Below, piece by piece: positions 24,299-33,820 of a DNA stretch of 64,000 bases. Position 1 is the first letter of the stretch, and each line of letters begins with the position of its first letter. The stretch lies in NCBI RefSeq assembly GCF_018742245.1, contig NZ_CP036132.1:2289001-2353000 (forward strand), read 5' to 3'. The notes beneath the pieces are model-generated. The model searched no databases. It was given only the letters and a program-made list of their open reading frames with translations, and was not told the DNA's origin. Origin of the DNA: Bacillus mycoides (GTDB taxonomy: Bacteria; Bacillota; Bacilli; Bacillales; Bacillaceae_G). Position numbers and translations under genes: made by a program.

Positions 24299-26087
24299 TT
24301 TTCAAGGACAATTTGGAAATAAAGGTGGACGTAACAATCCGAAAACGGGAAAAACAAAGAATACTAAAGGAACTATAATGCGAGTATGGAACTACATGGG
24401 GTATCAAAAAGCATCTCTTATGTTCGTTATTATTCTTGTATTTATCACGACATTACTAGGTTTACTTGGGCCATATTATATGGGGGTCATCATTGATGAA
24501 TACATTGTACCGAAGGATTTAAGCGGGACAGCGAGAATGTGCATGCTGCTCATTGCAATATATGGGATAACCGTATTGTTAACATGGTTACAAACATTTG
24601 TAATGATTAATGTTGCATTAAAGACTATACAAAAAATAAGACAAGATATTTTTGAGAAAATCCAAACACTTTCTCTACGATTCTTTGATGTACGTTCTCA
24701 AGGTGATTTAATGAGCCGTGTGACAAATGATATTGATAACTTAAATCAAGCTTTGACACAAAGTGTTGTACAAATTATTTCATCAGCGTTAACATTTATA
24801 GGTGTAACAATTGCGATGTTTTCATTAGATTGGATTTTAGCAATTGTAACTTTAATTACAGTACCTATTATGTTTTTCGTTACAAAAAAACTAGTTGCTT
24901 ATAGTGGCAAAAACTTTGCGAAGCGTCAAAAGGATTTAGGGGAATTAAATGGATTTATCGAGGAAGCTATTACAGGTGCAGACGTAACTACGTTATACGG
25001 AAAAGAAAAAGAAACCGTACATAACTTTAATGAAATTAACGAACAGCTAAGAATTTCAGCAACGAAGGCTGAAACGTTTTCAGCATTTATTTTTCCAAGT
25101 ATGAACTTTATTAATAACTTAGGAATGGGGCTTGTAATTGGAACTGGATCGGTAATGGTATTAAACGGAATGACAACAGTAGGTGTCATTGCAGCTTTTA
25201 TTAATTATTCTAGACAATTTTCAAGACCACTTAGTCAATTTGCAACTTTAATGAATACGATTCAAGCGGCAGTTGCTGGAGGAGAACGTGTTTTTGAAAT
25301 TATGGATGAAGTACCAGAAATTCAAAATAAAAAAGATGCAGTACTTGTACAAAACTTACAAGGACATGTTAGGCTTGAGAAAGTTTCATTTGGATACGCA
25401 CAGGACAACATGATTTTAAAAGATGTGAGTCTTGAGACGAATCCTGGGGAGACAATCGCTTTAGTCGGTCCAACTGGATCAGGAAAAACAACAATTATTA
25501 ATTTGTTAACTCGCTTTTATGACATTCAAAAAGGGAAAATTAGCATTGATGAAAAAGATATAAAGGATTATGATATTAATTCTTTGCGGAGTAAAATAGG
25601 GGTTGTTTTACAGGATACGTATTTATTTGCTGGGACGATTATGGATAATATTCGTTATGGGCGTTTGGATGCAAGTGACGAAGAAGTAATGGCCGCTTCT
25701 AAAGCTGCATCAGCACATTCTTTTATTAAGCATTTACCGAATCAATATGAAACGGAAATTGCTTCGGAAGGATCGAATTTAAGTCAGGGACAAAAACAAC
25801 TTCTTGCGATTGCACGAGCAATTTTAGCAGATGCAGATATATTAATTCTCGACGAAGCTACATCTAATATCGATACGAGAACAGAATTACAAATTCAAGC
25901 TGGATTAAATAATTTAATGAGAGGGCGAACGAGCTTTGTAATTGCTCATCGGCTGAAAACGATTGAAAAAGCAGATCAAATACTTGTAATAAAAGATGGA
26001 AGTATTTTAGAGAGAGGAAATCATGAAACTCTTATGGAAGATGGAGGGTTTTACTTTGATTTGTATACGAGTCAGTTTAAAATTTAA
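24291..26087 (+). CDS. ABC exporter half-subunit, catalytic partner (YfiC/BmrD-like)
   Basis: 598 residues. A Gly/Asn/Lys-rich N-terminal tail of about 30 residues precedes six transmembrane helices and a complete ATPase domain: Walker A GPTGSGKTT, Q-loop VVLQDT, signature LSQGQ, Walker B ILILDEATS with catalytic Glu, and IAHRL with the switch His. It supplies the working ATP site to the heterodimer with the preceding protein. GGAGGGG inside the end of the upstream gene is its ribosome binding site; a longer upstream frame lacks one. A terminator follows. Confidence 0.9.
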   Translation: MRNFQGQFGNKGGRNNPKTGKTKNTKGTIMRVWNYMGYQKASLMFVIILVFITTLLGLLGPYYMGVIIDEYIVPKDLSGTARMCMLLIAIYGITVLLTWLQTFVMINVALKTIQKIRQDIFEKIQTLSLRFFDVRSQGDLMSRVTNDIDNLNQALTQSVVQIISSALTFIGVTIAMFSLDWILAIVTLITVPIMFFVTKKLVAYSGKNFAKRQKDLGELNGFIEEAITGADVTTLYGKEKETVHNFNEINEQLRISATKAETFSAFIFPSMNFINNLGMGLVIGTGSVMVLNGMTTVGVIAAFINYSRQFSRPLSQFATLMNTIQAAVAGGERVFEIMDEVPEIQNKKDAVLVQNLQGHVRLEKVSFGYAQDNMILKDVSLETNPGETIALVGPTGSGKTTIINLLTRFYDIQKGKISIDEKDIKDYDINSLRSKIGVVLQDTYLFAGTIMDNIRYGRLDASDEEVMAASKAASAHSFIKHLPNQYETEIASEGSNLSQGQKQLLAIARAILADADILILDEATSNIDTRTELQIQAGLNNLMRGRTSFVIAHRLKTIEKADQILVIKDGSILERGNHETLMEDGGFYFDLYTSQFKI

Positions 26088-26102
26088 CAAAAACATGGAT
26101 GT

Positions 26103-26142
26103 GGTGAGGTTTCTCTAGAAAAGAGAAACCTCATTTTTTATA
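26103..26142. terminator. Bidirectional terminator
   Basis: GAGGTTTCTCT / AGAGAAACCTC hairpin followed by ATTTTTT; lies between the ABC operon and the integrase remnant on the other strand. Confidence 0.85.
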
Positions 26143-26152
26143 TTTGCAAACA

Positions 26153-26440
26153 TTACCATCCGAATAGTCTTTCACTAAATGTTTTAACAGCGTCCTTTTG
26201 CAGACCAGGTGAAAAATGTGAATAGCGATTTAAGGTTATGAAAACGTCCTTATGACCCAATCGTTCACTTGCAATGTTTGGATGTACTCCTTGTTTTAAA
26301 AGAAGCGTTGCATGTGTATGGCGTAAATCATGAAATCTAATGTTTTTTAATTCGGATTTTTTCAAATAGGCTTTAAATGTATCATGAAAGCCACTTTTGT
26401 CTTCTTTTTCCTGTCTCTGGATCAGCTCCGATATTGACAA
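26153..26440 (-). pseudogene. Tyrosine recombinase (phage integrase), C-terminal fragment
   Basis: 95 codons carrying the catalytic box FHDLRHTHATLLLKQG (His and Arg), the LGHKD motif (second His), and RYSHFSPG with the catalytic Tyr. The first Arg and the DNA-binding N-terminal domains, expected in a protein of about 380 residues, are missing. Upstream DNA on this strand (to about 26600) has no open frame, so this is a remnant. It probably marks an excised or decayed prophage or island at the edge of an accessory region. Confidence 0.8.
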
Positions 26441-26702
26441 TAATATATCATTTTGTTCCTCTTTTTCGAATACGTCCTTTCACTTAAAACATTCCTTCAT
26501 TGATTTTTGAATCATGTTGTATAAGTCTAGTTGTAATTTTGCTGCTATGAAAATTACATGTTTGGACATATTAGCGATGGATATATTTTACCATATATAA
26601 ATTAAATCATTTTGGAGTCGTCTATTTAGTAAATAAATTAAAATTATAAGAAATATGATTTTTAGTATATTTTTATCTGTTGGTGTATATATGTTATTTT
26701 TA
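26441..26702. other. AT-rich gap
   Basis: About 260 bases, strongly AT-rich, between the integrase remnant and the ATP-grasp gene. No gene, hairpin or promoter that I can support, apart from degraded integrase-like sequence next to 26440. Confidence 0.3.
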
Positions 26703-27923
26703 TTATTTTTGGATTTCAAAAGAAATTTCTTTAGCCGCTTCTAAAGCTATTTTTTTTGCTTCTGTTTTAAAATAGGACGCTGCTAAAACGTATCCATATC
26801 GATGTCCCATTGATGTAGGTGGTTTTAGAAAAGTTCCTTTTTTAGGTTTTATATAAACTTTCTCTACACCAGGATATCTAGAACTACGATTTTTCCCTGT
26901 AACTCGAATTAGCTTTCCTTTAAATTTAACTGTTAGGTAATGAGCATACACATATTTATAATGTTTTTTATTTAGTGAAGGTTTATTTCCTAACATTAAT
27001 TGAATAGTTTCTTGTACTAAGTTGATTCCATGTCCAATTTCAATTATGTCATTCATTGCTCCACCTGATATTCTGGGGTTTATCTCAATTAATTTCCAAA
27101 CATCATTTATTCTCCGGAGTTCTAGATGACAAGCTCCATTTTTCATATTAAAAGCCTGAATAACAGAATTAACTGCATTGAAAAGACTATTATATAGTCT
27201 TTTGTCTACCTGTCCTAGTAAAGAATAACCAGTAACAATAAAGCGTTCAAAAAGTGTAATTTCTTGTTCAATTACTGCTATAATATGGACTTTTCCATTT
27301 TGAACTAAAACTTCGACTAAGTACTGAGGTCCATCTATATATTCTTCAAGTAGAATTTCTTCATTAGGTAGTTTTTTTAAAAGACTTTTCATAGATAAAA
27401 TTAATTGATCTTTATTTTTTATTAATAATACATCTTTTGAACCTGTGGATTTGGGGGATTTTACAATAAGAGGGAAATTCATATTTTTAGTTTTTTTAAG
27501 GAAAGATGATAATGATTCTGTTGGTTTATAAGTTAAATATTTGAGTGAGATTGGTAAATCTTTAAGTACATTACGAGTTAATATTTTGTTTTCCATATGA
27601 TAGATTGCTTTAGTAGATACAATATTTGAACAGAAATTTTCTGATAAACGTGCAGCTACATAAACAAAAGGATCAATAAAACTAAAGATTCCTTTTATGT
27701 TTTTCCCTGATTTTATTATTTTTTCGATTATTGTAATTATATTTTCATAGTCGTTTATATCAGTAAGAATCATTTGATGTACATCGGGGAATATATTTCG
27801 TTCTTCAATAAATTTTGTTTTGTTAGTTAACAAAACAGTAAAGAAATTAAGTTTTTCGGCTGCTTTGATTGCTTCCCTACTTGATCCAGATTTATTTGTT
27901 TCAATGAAAACGATAGTATCCAT
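26703..27923 (-). CDS. ATP-grasp ligase of unknown substrate
   Basis: 406 residues with the three-domain ATP-grasp layout of carboxylate-amine ligases. An N-terminal Rossmann-like domain leads to the ATP-binding strand FPLIVKSPKSTGSKDV and EEILLEEYIDGPQYLVEVL. A metal-binding loop follows (CHLELRR...WKLIEINPRISGG). Relatives include L-amino-acid ligases of dipeptide antibiotics and argininosuccinate-lyase-associated enzymes, so it probably joins an amino acid or similar acid to an amine. AAGGTGA precedes the ATG. It diverges from another ATP-grasp gene at 28047, with a shared promoter gap of about 120 bases. Confidence 0.75.
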   Translation of the reverse strand: MDTIVFIETNKSGSSREAIKAAEKLNFFTVLLTNKTKFIEERNIFPDVHQMILTDINDYENIITIIEKIIKSGKNIKGIFSFIDPFVYVAARLSENFCSNIVSTKAIYHMENKILTRNVLKDLPISLKYLTYKPTESLSSFLKKTKNMNFPLIVKSPKSTGSKDVLLIKNKDQLILSMKSLLKKLPNEEILLEEYIDGPQYLVEVLVQNGKVHIIAVIEQEITLFERFIVTGYSLLGQVDKRLYNSLFNAVNSVIQAFNMKNGACHLELRRINDVWKLIEINPRISGGAMNDIIEIGHGINLVQETIQLMLGNKPSLNKKHYKYVYAHYLTVKFKGKLIRVTGKNRSSRYPGVEKVYIKPKKGTFLKPPTSMGHRYGYVLAASYFKTEAKKIALEAAKEISFEIQK

Positions 27924-28046
27924 TTTAAGTCACCTTAACCTTAATCATTTTTTAAAACCTTAGGTTTATTATTTCTATAGGTAGAATATTAAAATGAGGT
28001 TAAGCTTGTTCTGGATTTTTCGAAAAATGGTTGAATGAGGGAGAAC

Positions 28047-29144
28047 ATGAATATACATATAATGAATTTGATATTTGTTTTGAAAAAGATCTTTAGAAAG
28101 AAGGGAAGAAGAACTAACATGACTATAATTGGTATGCTTCATCATCGGAAAGACCCGAATGACGTAAAGAAAGCATATACTTACGCTGCTGTAGCTAAAG
28201 CTGAAGGTGTGGACTTTTTTTATTTTACTTTAGGGAAGGTAAATATAGAAACGGAGAAGATTTTAGGTAAAACTTATGAAAATGGTAAGTGGGTTGAACA
28301 AGAATTTTCTTTTCCAGATGTTATTTATAATGCAAGTGTTCATATTAGTGATAAAAATCAGCAAATCTATGATCATCTATATGAAAAAGTTCCGTTTACA
28401 AGCCATTCAATTGGAAATAAATTAAGTGTATATAACAGAATAAATAGAGCAAAAAAATTTAAGCAATATCTTATTCCTTTTTATGAATTAAATGATGTTA
28501 ATAAGTTTTTTGACATGATTAATCGTTATGAAAAACTTATTATTAAACCAATTTCTGGACATCAAGGTAGTGGTATTGTTTTCATTGAAAAAAACGGGAT
28601 GAATTATAGTATGAATGAGTCAGAACAAATTTCATCTATGAATAAAAAACAATTACGGAGCTTTATATCTGATAAGATTCAAGAGCAAGGTTACATAGTT
28701 CAACAGTTTATTTCATGTCAAATGAAATCTGGTCATGTTTATGATTTTCGATTGCATGTTCAAAGAAATGGGGAAGGCAGGTGGGTTGTTACTTCTATAT
28801 TCCCGAGAATAGGTCCATTAGGAAGTGTTGTATCAAATATGGCTAAGGGTGGTTACAGTACTTATTTAGATGTTTTTTTAAAAGCGGAATTTGATAACGA
28901 TTGGTATAATATTAAAAGGTATTTAGAACGATTTGCAGTAACTTTTGCTAACCATTTTAATTCTTTATTTAAGGATGTAGTATTTGATGAGTTAGGAATT
29001 GATGTAGGGATTGATAAAGATCAAAAATTGTGGTTATTTGAGGTGAATTGGAGACCAGGGGTACCTAATATATTTAATCTTGAATTAGATGTAGCTAGAA
29101 ATTTAATTCACTATGCTAGATACTTGGCTGATAAATCTAAATAA
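28047..29144 (+). CDS. YheC/YheD-family ATP-grasp, endospore coat-associated
   Basis: 365 residues. The C-terminal two thirds form the YheC/D ATP-grasp domain: LIIKPISGHQGSGIVFIE, then YIVQQFI, DFRLHVQRNGEG, and WLFEVNWRPGVPN with metal-binding residues. B. subtilis YheC and YheD sit in the spore coat, enzymatic role undefined. The start is uncertain. ATG 28047 has GAGG six bases upstream. ATG 28119 opens the conserved region (MTIIGMLHHRKDP) but has a distant site. The added N-terminal 24 residues are basic and amphipathic. Divergent from the other ATP-grasp gene. Confidence 0.75.
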   Translation: MNIHIMNLIFVLKKIFRKKGRRTNMTIIGMLHHRKDPNDVKKAYTYAAVAKAEGVDFFYFTLGKVNIETEKILGKTYENGKWVEQEFSFPDVIYNASVHISDKNQQIYDHLYEKVPFTSHSIGNKLSVYNRINRAKKFKQYLIPFYELNDVNKFFDMINRYEKLIIKPISGHQGSGIVFIEKNGMNYSMNESEQISSMNKKQLRSFISDKIQEQGYIVQQFISCQMKSGHVYDFRLHVQRNGEGRWVVTSIFPRIGPLGSVVSNMAKGGYSTYLDVFLKAEFDNDWYNIKRYLERFAVTFANHFNSLFKDVVFDELGIDVGIDKDQKLWLFEVNWRPGVPNIFNLELDVARNLIHYARYLADKSK

Positions 29145-29234
29145 GAAAAGGAAAATATAATCAAACCTAGAAACCTTTATATACCAATGTTTCTACTAAT
29201 CTCTCTTTCTATATCTCCTATAAGGCTTTTCTCC

Positions 29235-29351
29235 ATGCATTCCAAAATTCGGCGGATGCTGGACTGTCGTCAAGTCGACGTACCTAATACGAGCAAAATA
29301 CCGGAACCTGATAATACACCCTTCATTGTGGGCGGGGGCACATATTTATAA
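29235..29351 (+). CDS. 38-residue ORF of atypical composition
   Basis: Begins MHSKIRRMLDCRQVDVP and ends DNTPFIVGGGTYL. AAGG lies 9 bases upstream. Its GC content and codons (CGG, GTC, GGC) differ from surrounding genes, as in the gene that follows. It could be a genuine small gene or the tail of a lost one; family not recognised. Confidence 0.4.
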   Translation: MHSKIRRMLDCRQVDVPNTSKIPEPDNTPFIVGGGTYL

Positions 29352-29416
29352 AAAAAATACGCTTGTCCAATCCATTATCATTCTCCAGTCATTTAATACT
29401 ACAAAGGGGGGAGAAC

Positions 29417-29947
29417 ATGGAAAACAATGAAAAAATCACGTTTCGATTTGTAAAAAAAGATGGAGAAGAAATTAATTTGGGAAATCTTGCTGATAAACGA
29501 AAAATTGTCATTGTCATTAATAATCAGATTACATTTGCACCGAATACAACACAAATTGCCAGTGGAGCCGGACAAAATAGTGCAGCAGGAAGTAATGCAG
29601 CAATTGATTCATCGAATACCAGACAGCAACAAACGGTGGGCGCTGGAGGCGAAGCCATAAATAAGGGAATTAGTGGGGACCAGATTGAGCCGCATAAAAT
29701 GAAAAAAGAGACTTCGGATGAAGAGGCAGAATTTGTACTTATCATCAATAATCAAATTAATAAAACCCGTAAGGAACAGGCTGGTGCTACTCAAGTGGCA
29801 AGTGGTGGCGGAGAAGACAGTGCAGCGGGAACCAACGCTGCCATCGAAAGTTCTAATACCAAACAGCAACATGCAGTGGGAGGCGGAACGGATAGTTCGG
29901 CAGAAAATGCAGGTGAAGAAGGCGACCAAATAGAAAAATGCGATTAA
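29417..29947 (+). CDS. Two-module repeat protein of unknown function
   Basis: 176 residues built from two similar modules. Each has a hydrophobic strand ending in INNQI (IVIVINNQI, about 35-43; VLIINNQI, about 109-116), followed by a low-complexity run of the type ASGxGxxSAAGxNAAIxSSNTxQQ (about 51-75 and 129-153). The first module is preceded by a charged start (KITFRFVKKDGEEI). No signal peptide or enzyme motif. GGGGGGAG gives a very strong ribosome binding site. Surroundings (a spore-coat ATP-grasp protein upstream) hint at a spore role but do not prove it. Terminator follows. Confidence 0.6.
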   Translation: MENNEKITFRFVKKDGEEINLGNLADKRKIVIVINNQITFAPNTTQIASGAGQNSAAGSNAAIDSSNTRQQQTVGAGGEAINKGISGDQIEPHKMKKETSDEEAEFVLIINNQINKTRKEQAGATQVASGGGEDSAAGTNAAIESSNTKQQHAVGGGTDSSAENAGEEGDQIEKCD

Positions 29948-29987
29948 AGAAAAGAGGCTGTAATTATTTCGCAGCCTCTTTTTCTTA
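29948..29987 (+). terminator. Rho-independent terminator
   Basis: AAAGAGGCTG / CAGCCTCTTTTT hairpin with T-run right after the repeat protein gene. Confidence 0.85.
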
Positions 29988-30023
29988 TTATGGATTAATT
30001 GGTCTATTACTTACCCAACCAAA

Positions 30024-30190
30024 TTAGGAATATATTAAATATCTTGATGGATCATATACTGTCCATAATCCTATCCGTTGAGAAGTATTTGGATTTATAT
30101 ATATCGCGATTGTTCCATAAGATTTTCTATGACTAGCTAAAGTATTGTCAATATATACTGCAAGGTCATAAGGCTGAAGCTGTATTTAAT
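30024..30190 (-). pseudogene. C-terminal gene fragment
   Basis: On the minus strand a frame ending TAA at 30024-30026 reads LQPYDLAVYIDNTLASH then SYGTIAIYINPNTSQRIGLW and DPSRYLIYS. It has protein-like content but no start, and a stop breaks it near 30190. The parent protein, probably a surface or phage structural protein, is not identified. Confidence 0.45.
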
Positions 30191-30204
30191 AAAAAGTTGT
30201 AGCT

Positions 30205-30345
30205 TCCGATTTTGATGATGCGAAAAATCAAATTCGTCAACTCGAATTGTCTTTTGCCATAGAAGCATGTGCTTCTATTTTTGAAGAGCTATTAGTATTT
30301 GTACGGTTTCTAGTAATAAGTTTTGGATTATACATTCAAAAATAG
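30205..30345 (+). pseudogene. Gene fragment
   Basis: The plus strand reads DFDDAKNQIRQLELSFAIEA onward to a stop at 30343-30345, with no usable start. It overlaps nothing known and is probably a leftover. The rest of 30346-30591 shows only a hairpin-like tract near 30432-30460. Confidence 0.35.
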
Positions 30346-30591
30346 AAAAAATATATCCAGCTTTATTTAGCAATGAAGCTTAGTAAGAAGCGTGTGGATG
30401 TAAAAATCGTTATTGAATAAAAAATCAAAAGAGCACGCCTATAAACGTACTCTTAGAAAGGTAAGAATCTTATGAGTGGAGGGGATCTCCATATAATAAC
30501 ATATGCTTGTCTAGTTTAAATGTGTAAAATTTATAAACAAAAATGCTATTTTATTAAGAAACGAGAAATGATAGATAAGTAAATACATAAA

Positions 30592-31452
30592 CTAACAATC
30601 ATAATCATTGTCGTATTCATGGTTACATTCATCGCAAGGGTTGTTCTGGTCATCACAGCAAATACAAAATGTTTTATTAATAAATATATCAATAAAATCA
30701 AATGTATCGGAATTATTTGTGAGAGTAAGGCTTTGGAAATCTTCCACTTGAAAGATCCTTGTTTCATTAGGAACTAAAGTTGCATTAATTGGTATGTTAG
30801 AACTTCTTGCTTGAACTGTTACTTCAATGGGACCGGAATCGTTAGGAACAGATACTTGAAGTAATGTTTTGTTGTGATTAATAGTAAGATCTTCAAATAC
30901 TGTTCTTGAGGTATTAGGGGGTACGATAATATCGAGAGGTACATTTCCAGCTAAGGTAGTTCCCGAACCGGCTATGGTATGAGTCTCAATAAAACAGTTA
31001 CTCTTTTGGTTAAGAGAATGTGATTGTTCTGCATAATAATCATTTTGGTCATCACAGCAGATGCAAAACGTTTTTTGGATATAAACACCAATGTCGCTAC
31101 TTGTATTATTATTATTTGTGAGAGTGAGGCTTTCAAAATTTTCTACTTGAAGAATTCTTGTTTCACCTGAAGCTATTGTAGCTGTAATCGGTCTACGAGA
31201 ATTTCTTGTACGAATAGTTACAACAATTGGTGCAGAAGTACCAGGAACATGAAACTGCAGTAATGTTTTATTGTGATTATTAGTAGCATCTTCAAAAACT
31301 ATTCTTGAAGTGTTAGCTGGTACAATAATATCTAACGGTATATTTGAGCCAGCAATCGTATGCGTTTTAGTGAAACAGTTCTCTTTTTTATTTTGAGAAT
31401 ATGAATAGTTTTTATAGTACTTTTTACTATGTTTATAAAAATAATCAGCCAT
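30592..31452 (-). CDS. Tandem-duplicated Cys-rich protein, possible S-type endospore appendage (Ena/DUF3992-like)
   Basis: 286 residues with two near-identical domains (about 26-136 and 153-270). Each starts at Cys (CFxxTHTIAGS), has IPLDIIVPxNTSR, VFED, HNKTLLQ, ETRIxQVExFxSLTLTN, and ends KTFCICCDDQN. The pattern of beta-strands with N- and C-terminal cysteine clusters and an 'ETR..V..F.S..' strand recalls DUF3992 subunits of S-type spore appendages, which crosslink by disulfides. Here two subunits would be fused. The tail adds CDEC...DYDC. AGGAG is well placed. The appendage link is inference; a different exosporium protein is possible. Confidence 0.5.
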   Translation of the reverse strand: MADYFYKHSKKYYKNYSYSQNKKENCFTKTHTIAGSNIPLDIIVPANTSRIVFEDATNNHNKTLLQFHVPGTSAPIVVTIRTRNSRRPITATIASGETRILQVENFESLTLTNNNNTSSDIGVYIQKTFCICCDDQNDYYAEQSHSLNQKSNCFIETHTIAGSGTTLAGNVPLDIIVPPNTSRTVFEDLTINHNKTLLQVSVPNDSGPIEVTVQARSSNIPINATLVPNETRIFQVEDFQSLTLTNNSDTFDFIDIFINKTFCICCDDQNNPCDECNHEYDNDYDC

Positions 31453-31626
31453 TCTTTAATCTCCTATCTTTTATTTGTCTATATATTATATTTAATGAGG
31501 ATAAGAACTGCTTGTACAAGGTAGAAAAAAGTTCTATTTAGGAGAATAGTAGAAAAAGCTTAAGAAATACGAACTGTAGCGTTTGGTTCAGTTAAACAAA
31601 ATATAAGAATTAGAATGAGTATAGAA

Positions 31627-32211
31627 CTAGTTAATAATAATTGAAATGGCGCTAAACACTAATAAAACTGCCATAATAATGTTAAACATTCGGTTATGTT
31701 TTAATAAAAGTTTTTGAAACATCGATCCGAATAGACACCAACTAAACGTACTCATTAAACCGACTATGCCTAAAAATAATGAAAAGAAAAGGTAACTAGA
31801 ATATGAATGGTAGTAAGGGAGAATAAAAGTTGATACTACCGTCAGTCCGAATAAAATTCCCTTCGGGTTAACAAATTGAAGCATAATTCCTACTAAAAAT
31901 AAGTTTTTATTACTTTTTTCATTTGTATCTGTATTACCTTTACTAGTGAGTATTTTAAAAGCTAAATACAGCATATAAGCTACACCTAAAATTTTAAAAG
32001 GGAATTCAATTGTTGGCAGTATGTTTATAAGTACAATATTAAAGAAACTACATAATGAAGTGATAATAAAAAAACCGAAAGCTACACCTAAGCAAAATGT
32101 AATGCTTCTTTTTAATCCATATTGCTGGGCATATGTCATAGCTAAAAAATTGTTAGGTCCTGGTGTGAAGCTACTAATAAAGACGAATAATACAAAAGAA
32201 AATATAGGCAT
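31627..32211 (-). CDS. LysE-family amino-acid exporter
   Basis: 194 residues with six predicted transmembrane helices and the family start FISSFTPGPNNFLAMTYAQQYG (PGPN motif), then GVAFGFFI. LysE/RhtB proteins export amino acids or derivatives. ATG 32211 has AGGAGG upstream; the longer frame lacks one. It is divergent from an XRE-cupin regulator gene with an 11-bp inverted repeat between them, so that regulator very probably controls it. Confidence 0.88.
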   Translation of the reverse strand: MPIFSFVLFVFISSFTPGPNNFLAMTYAQQYGLKRSITFCLGVAFGFFIITSLCSFFNIVLINILPTIEFPFKILGVAYMLYLAFKILTSKGNTDTNEKSNKNLFLVGIMLQFVNPKGILFGLTVVSTFILPYYHSYSSYLFFSLFLGIVGLMSTFSWCLFGSMFQKLLLKHNRMFNIIMAVLLVFSAISIIIN

Positions 32212-32255
32212 TTCAAAAACCTCCTCTGATTCGTGTGTTATAATGACCGAAAAGA

Positions 32256-32302
32256 ACAATATAACGTGTGCTTTTTATTATACATAATGGTCGTTATATT
32301 GT
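32256..32302. promoter_or_regulatory. Putative operator between LysE and XRE-cupin genes
   Basis: Perfect 11-base inverted repeat: ACAATATAACG (32256-32266) and CGTTATATTGT (32292-32302), centres 36 bases apart, in the 106-base divergent gap. A further partial copy (TTATAATGACCG at about 32239-32250) is on the LysE side. Good candidate for binding by the XRE-cupin protein. Confidence 0.6.
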
Positions 32303-32317
32303 ATAGGAGTGTTTTTT

Positions 32318-32875
32318 ATGGAGGAAATTCAAATTATCCTTGCAAAAAATTTAAAAGCTATTCGTAAGAAAGAAAAACTGAGTTTGGAAAAGGTTTCACA
32401 ATTAACAGGTGTGAGTAAAACAATGATTGGACAAATTGAAAGAGGGGAATCTAGTCCTACGATTACAACAATTTGGAAAATCGCTAATGGACTAAAGGTT
32501 TCCTTTACTTCTTTAATAAATAATCCACAACCAGATACGACTATAGTTTTACGGAATGATATCCAAATATTGTCTGAGGATAATGGGAGGTATAGAGTAT
32601 TTCCTTCATTTTCGTTCCAAGAAAATAGACAGTTTGAAATTTATATGATTGAAATTGAAGAAAAGGGAAGTTTGAGTGCGGAAGCTCATAAAGAAGGAAC
32701 GGAAGAATTTATAACAGTGTTTGATGGAGAATTAACAATTGAAGTAAATGGGTGTAAATATAATTTAAAAAGTGGTGATTCCATTAGATTTAAGGCGGAT
32801 AGACCACATGTTTATTACAATTTAGGAGAAACATTAACAAGAGTGAGTATGACAATATATTATCCTGTTTCTTAA
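32318..32875 (+). CDS. XRE-family regulator with cupin sensor domain
   Basis: 185 residues. The N-terminal Cro/C1 helix-turn-helix (LKAIRKKEKLSLEKVSQLTG...IGQIERGESSPTI, residues 10-55) is joined to a C-terminal cupin barrel (about 110-180, with the EFITVFDGEL, SGDSIRF and DRPHVYY strands). Such proteins repress transport genes and release them when the cupin binds a small molecule. ATG 32318 is preceded by AGGAG; divergent from LysE. Terminator at 32882-32917. Confidence 0.88.
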   Translation: MEEIQIILAKNLKAIRKKEKLSLEKVSQLTGVSKTMIGQIERGESSPTITTIWKIANGLKVSFTSLINNPQPDTTIVLRNDIQILSEDNGRYRVFPSFSFQENRQFEIYMIEIEEKGSLSAEAHKEGTEEFITVFDGELTIEVNGCKYNLKSGDSIRFKADRPHVYYNLGETLTRVSMTIYYPVS

Positions 32876-32881
32876 TATATT

Positions 32882-32919
32882 ATGAAAAAGCTATCTATAA
32901 TTAGATAGCTTTTTTCGTA
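32882..32919 (+). terminator. Rho-independent terminator
   Basis: AAAAAGCTATCTA / TAGATAGCTTTTTT hairpin after the XRE-cupin gene. Confidence 0.85.
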
Positions 32920-33163
32920 TAAAAAAGACACATAGTTGAGTGTCAAAGCAGTATTGCATATAGGATTGGAAAATGATTACCTTACGTATTGTGATGGAAT
33001 AGCAAGGGGGGATTTTCTGTAAATTTAGATTAATGTTGATCCTGTAAGTTATGGAGTTGTTATATTAATTTGATAAGAAATATAATAACGTTCATTAACA
33101 GGAGTTGTAAATGTAAATTCGTTTTTTAACATTTAAAAGAAATATACATTTAATAATTATTAA

Positions 33164-33769
<606 letters not shown>

Positions 33770-33770
33770 A

Positions 33771-33808
33771 AAAGACAGATTCTCATATTTGAGTGATCTG
33801 TCTGAATG
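33771..33808. terminator. Bidirectional terminator
   Basis: AGACAGAT / ATCTGTCT hairpin between converging genes, A-run on the left. Confidence 0.75.
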
Positions 33809-33820
33809 AAAAAATAGATA

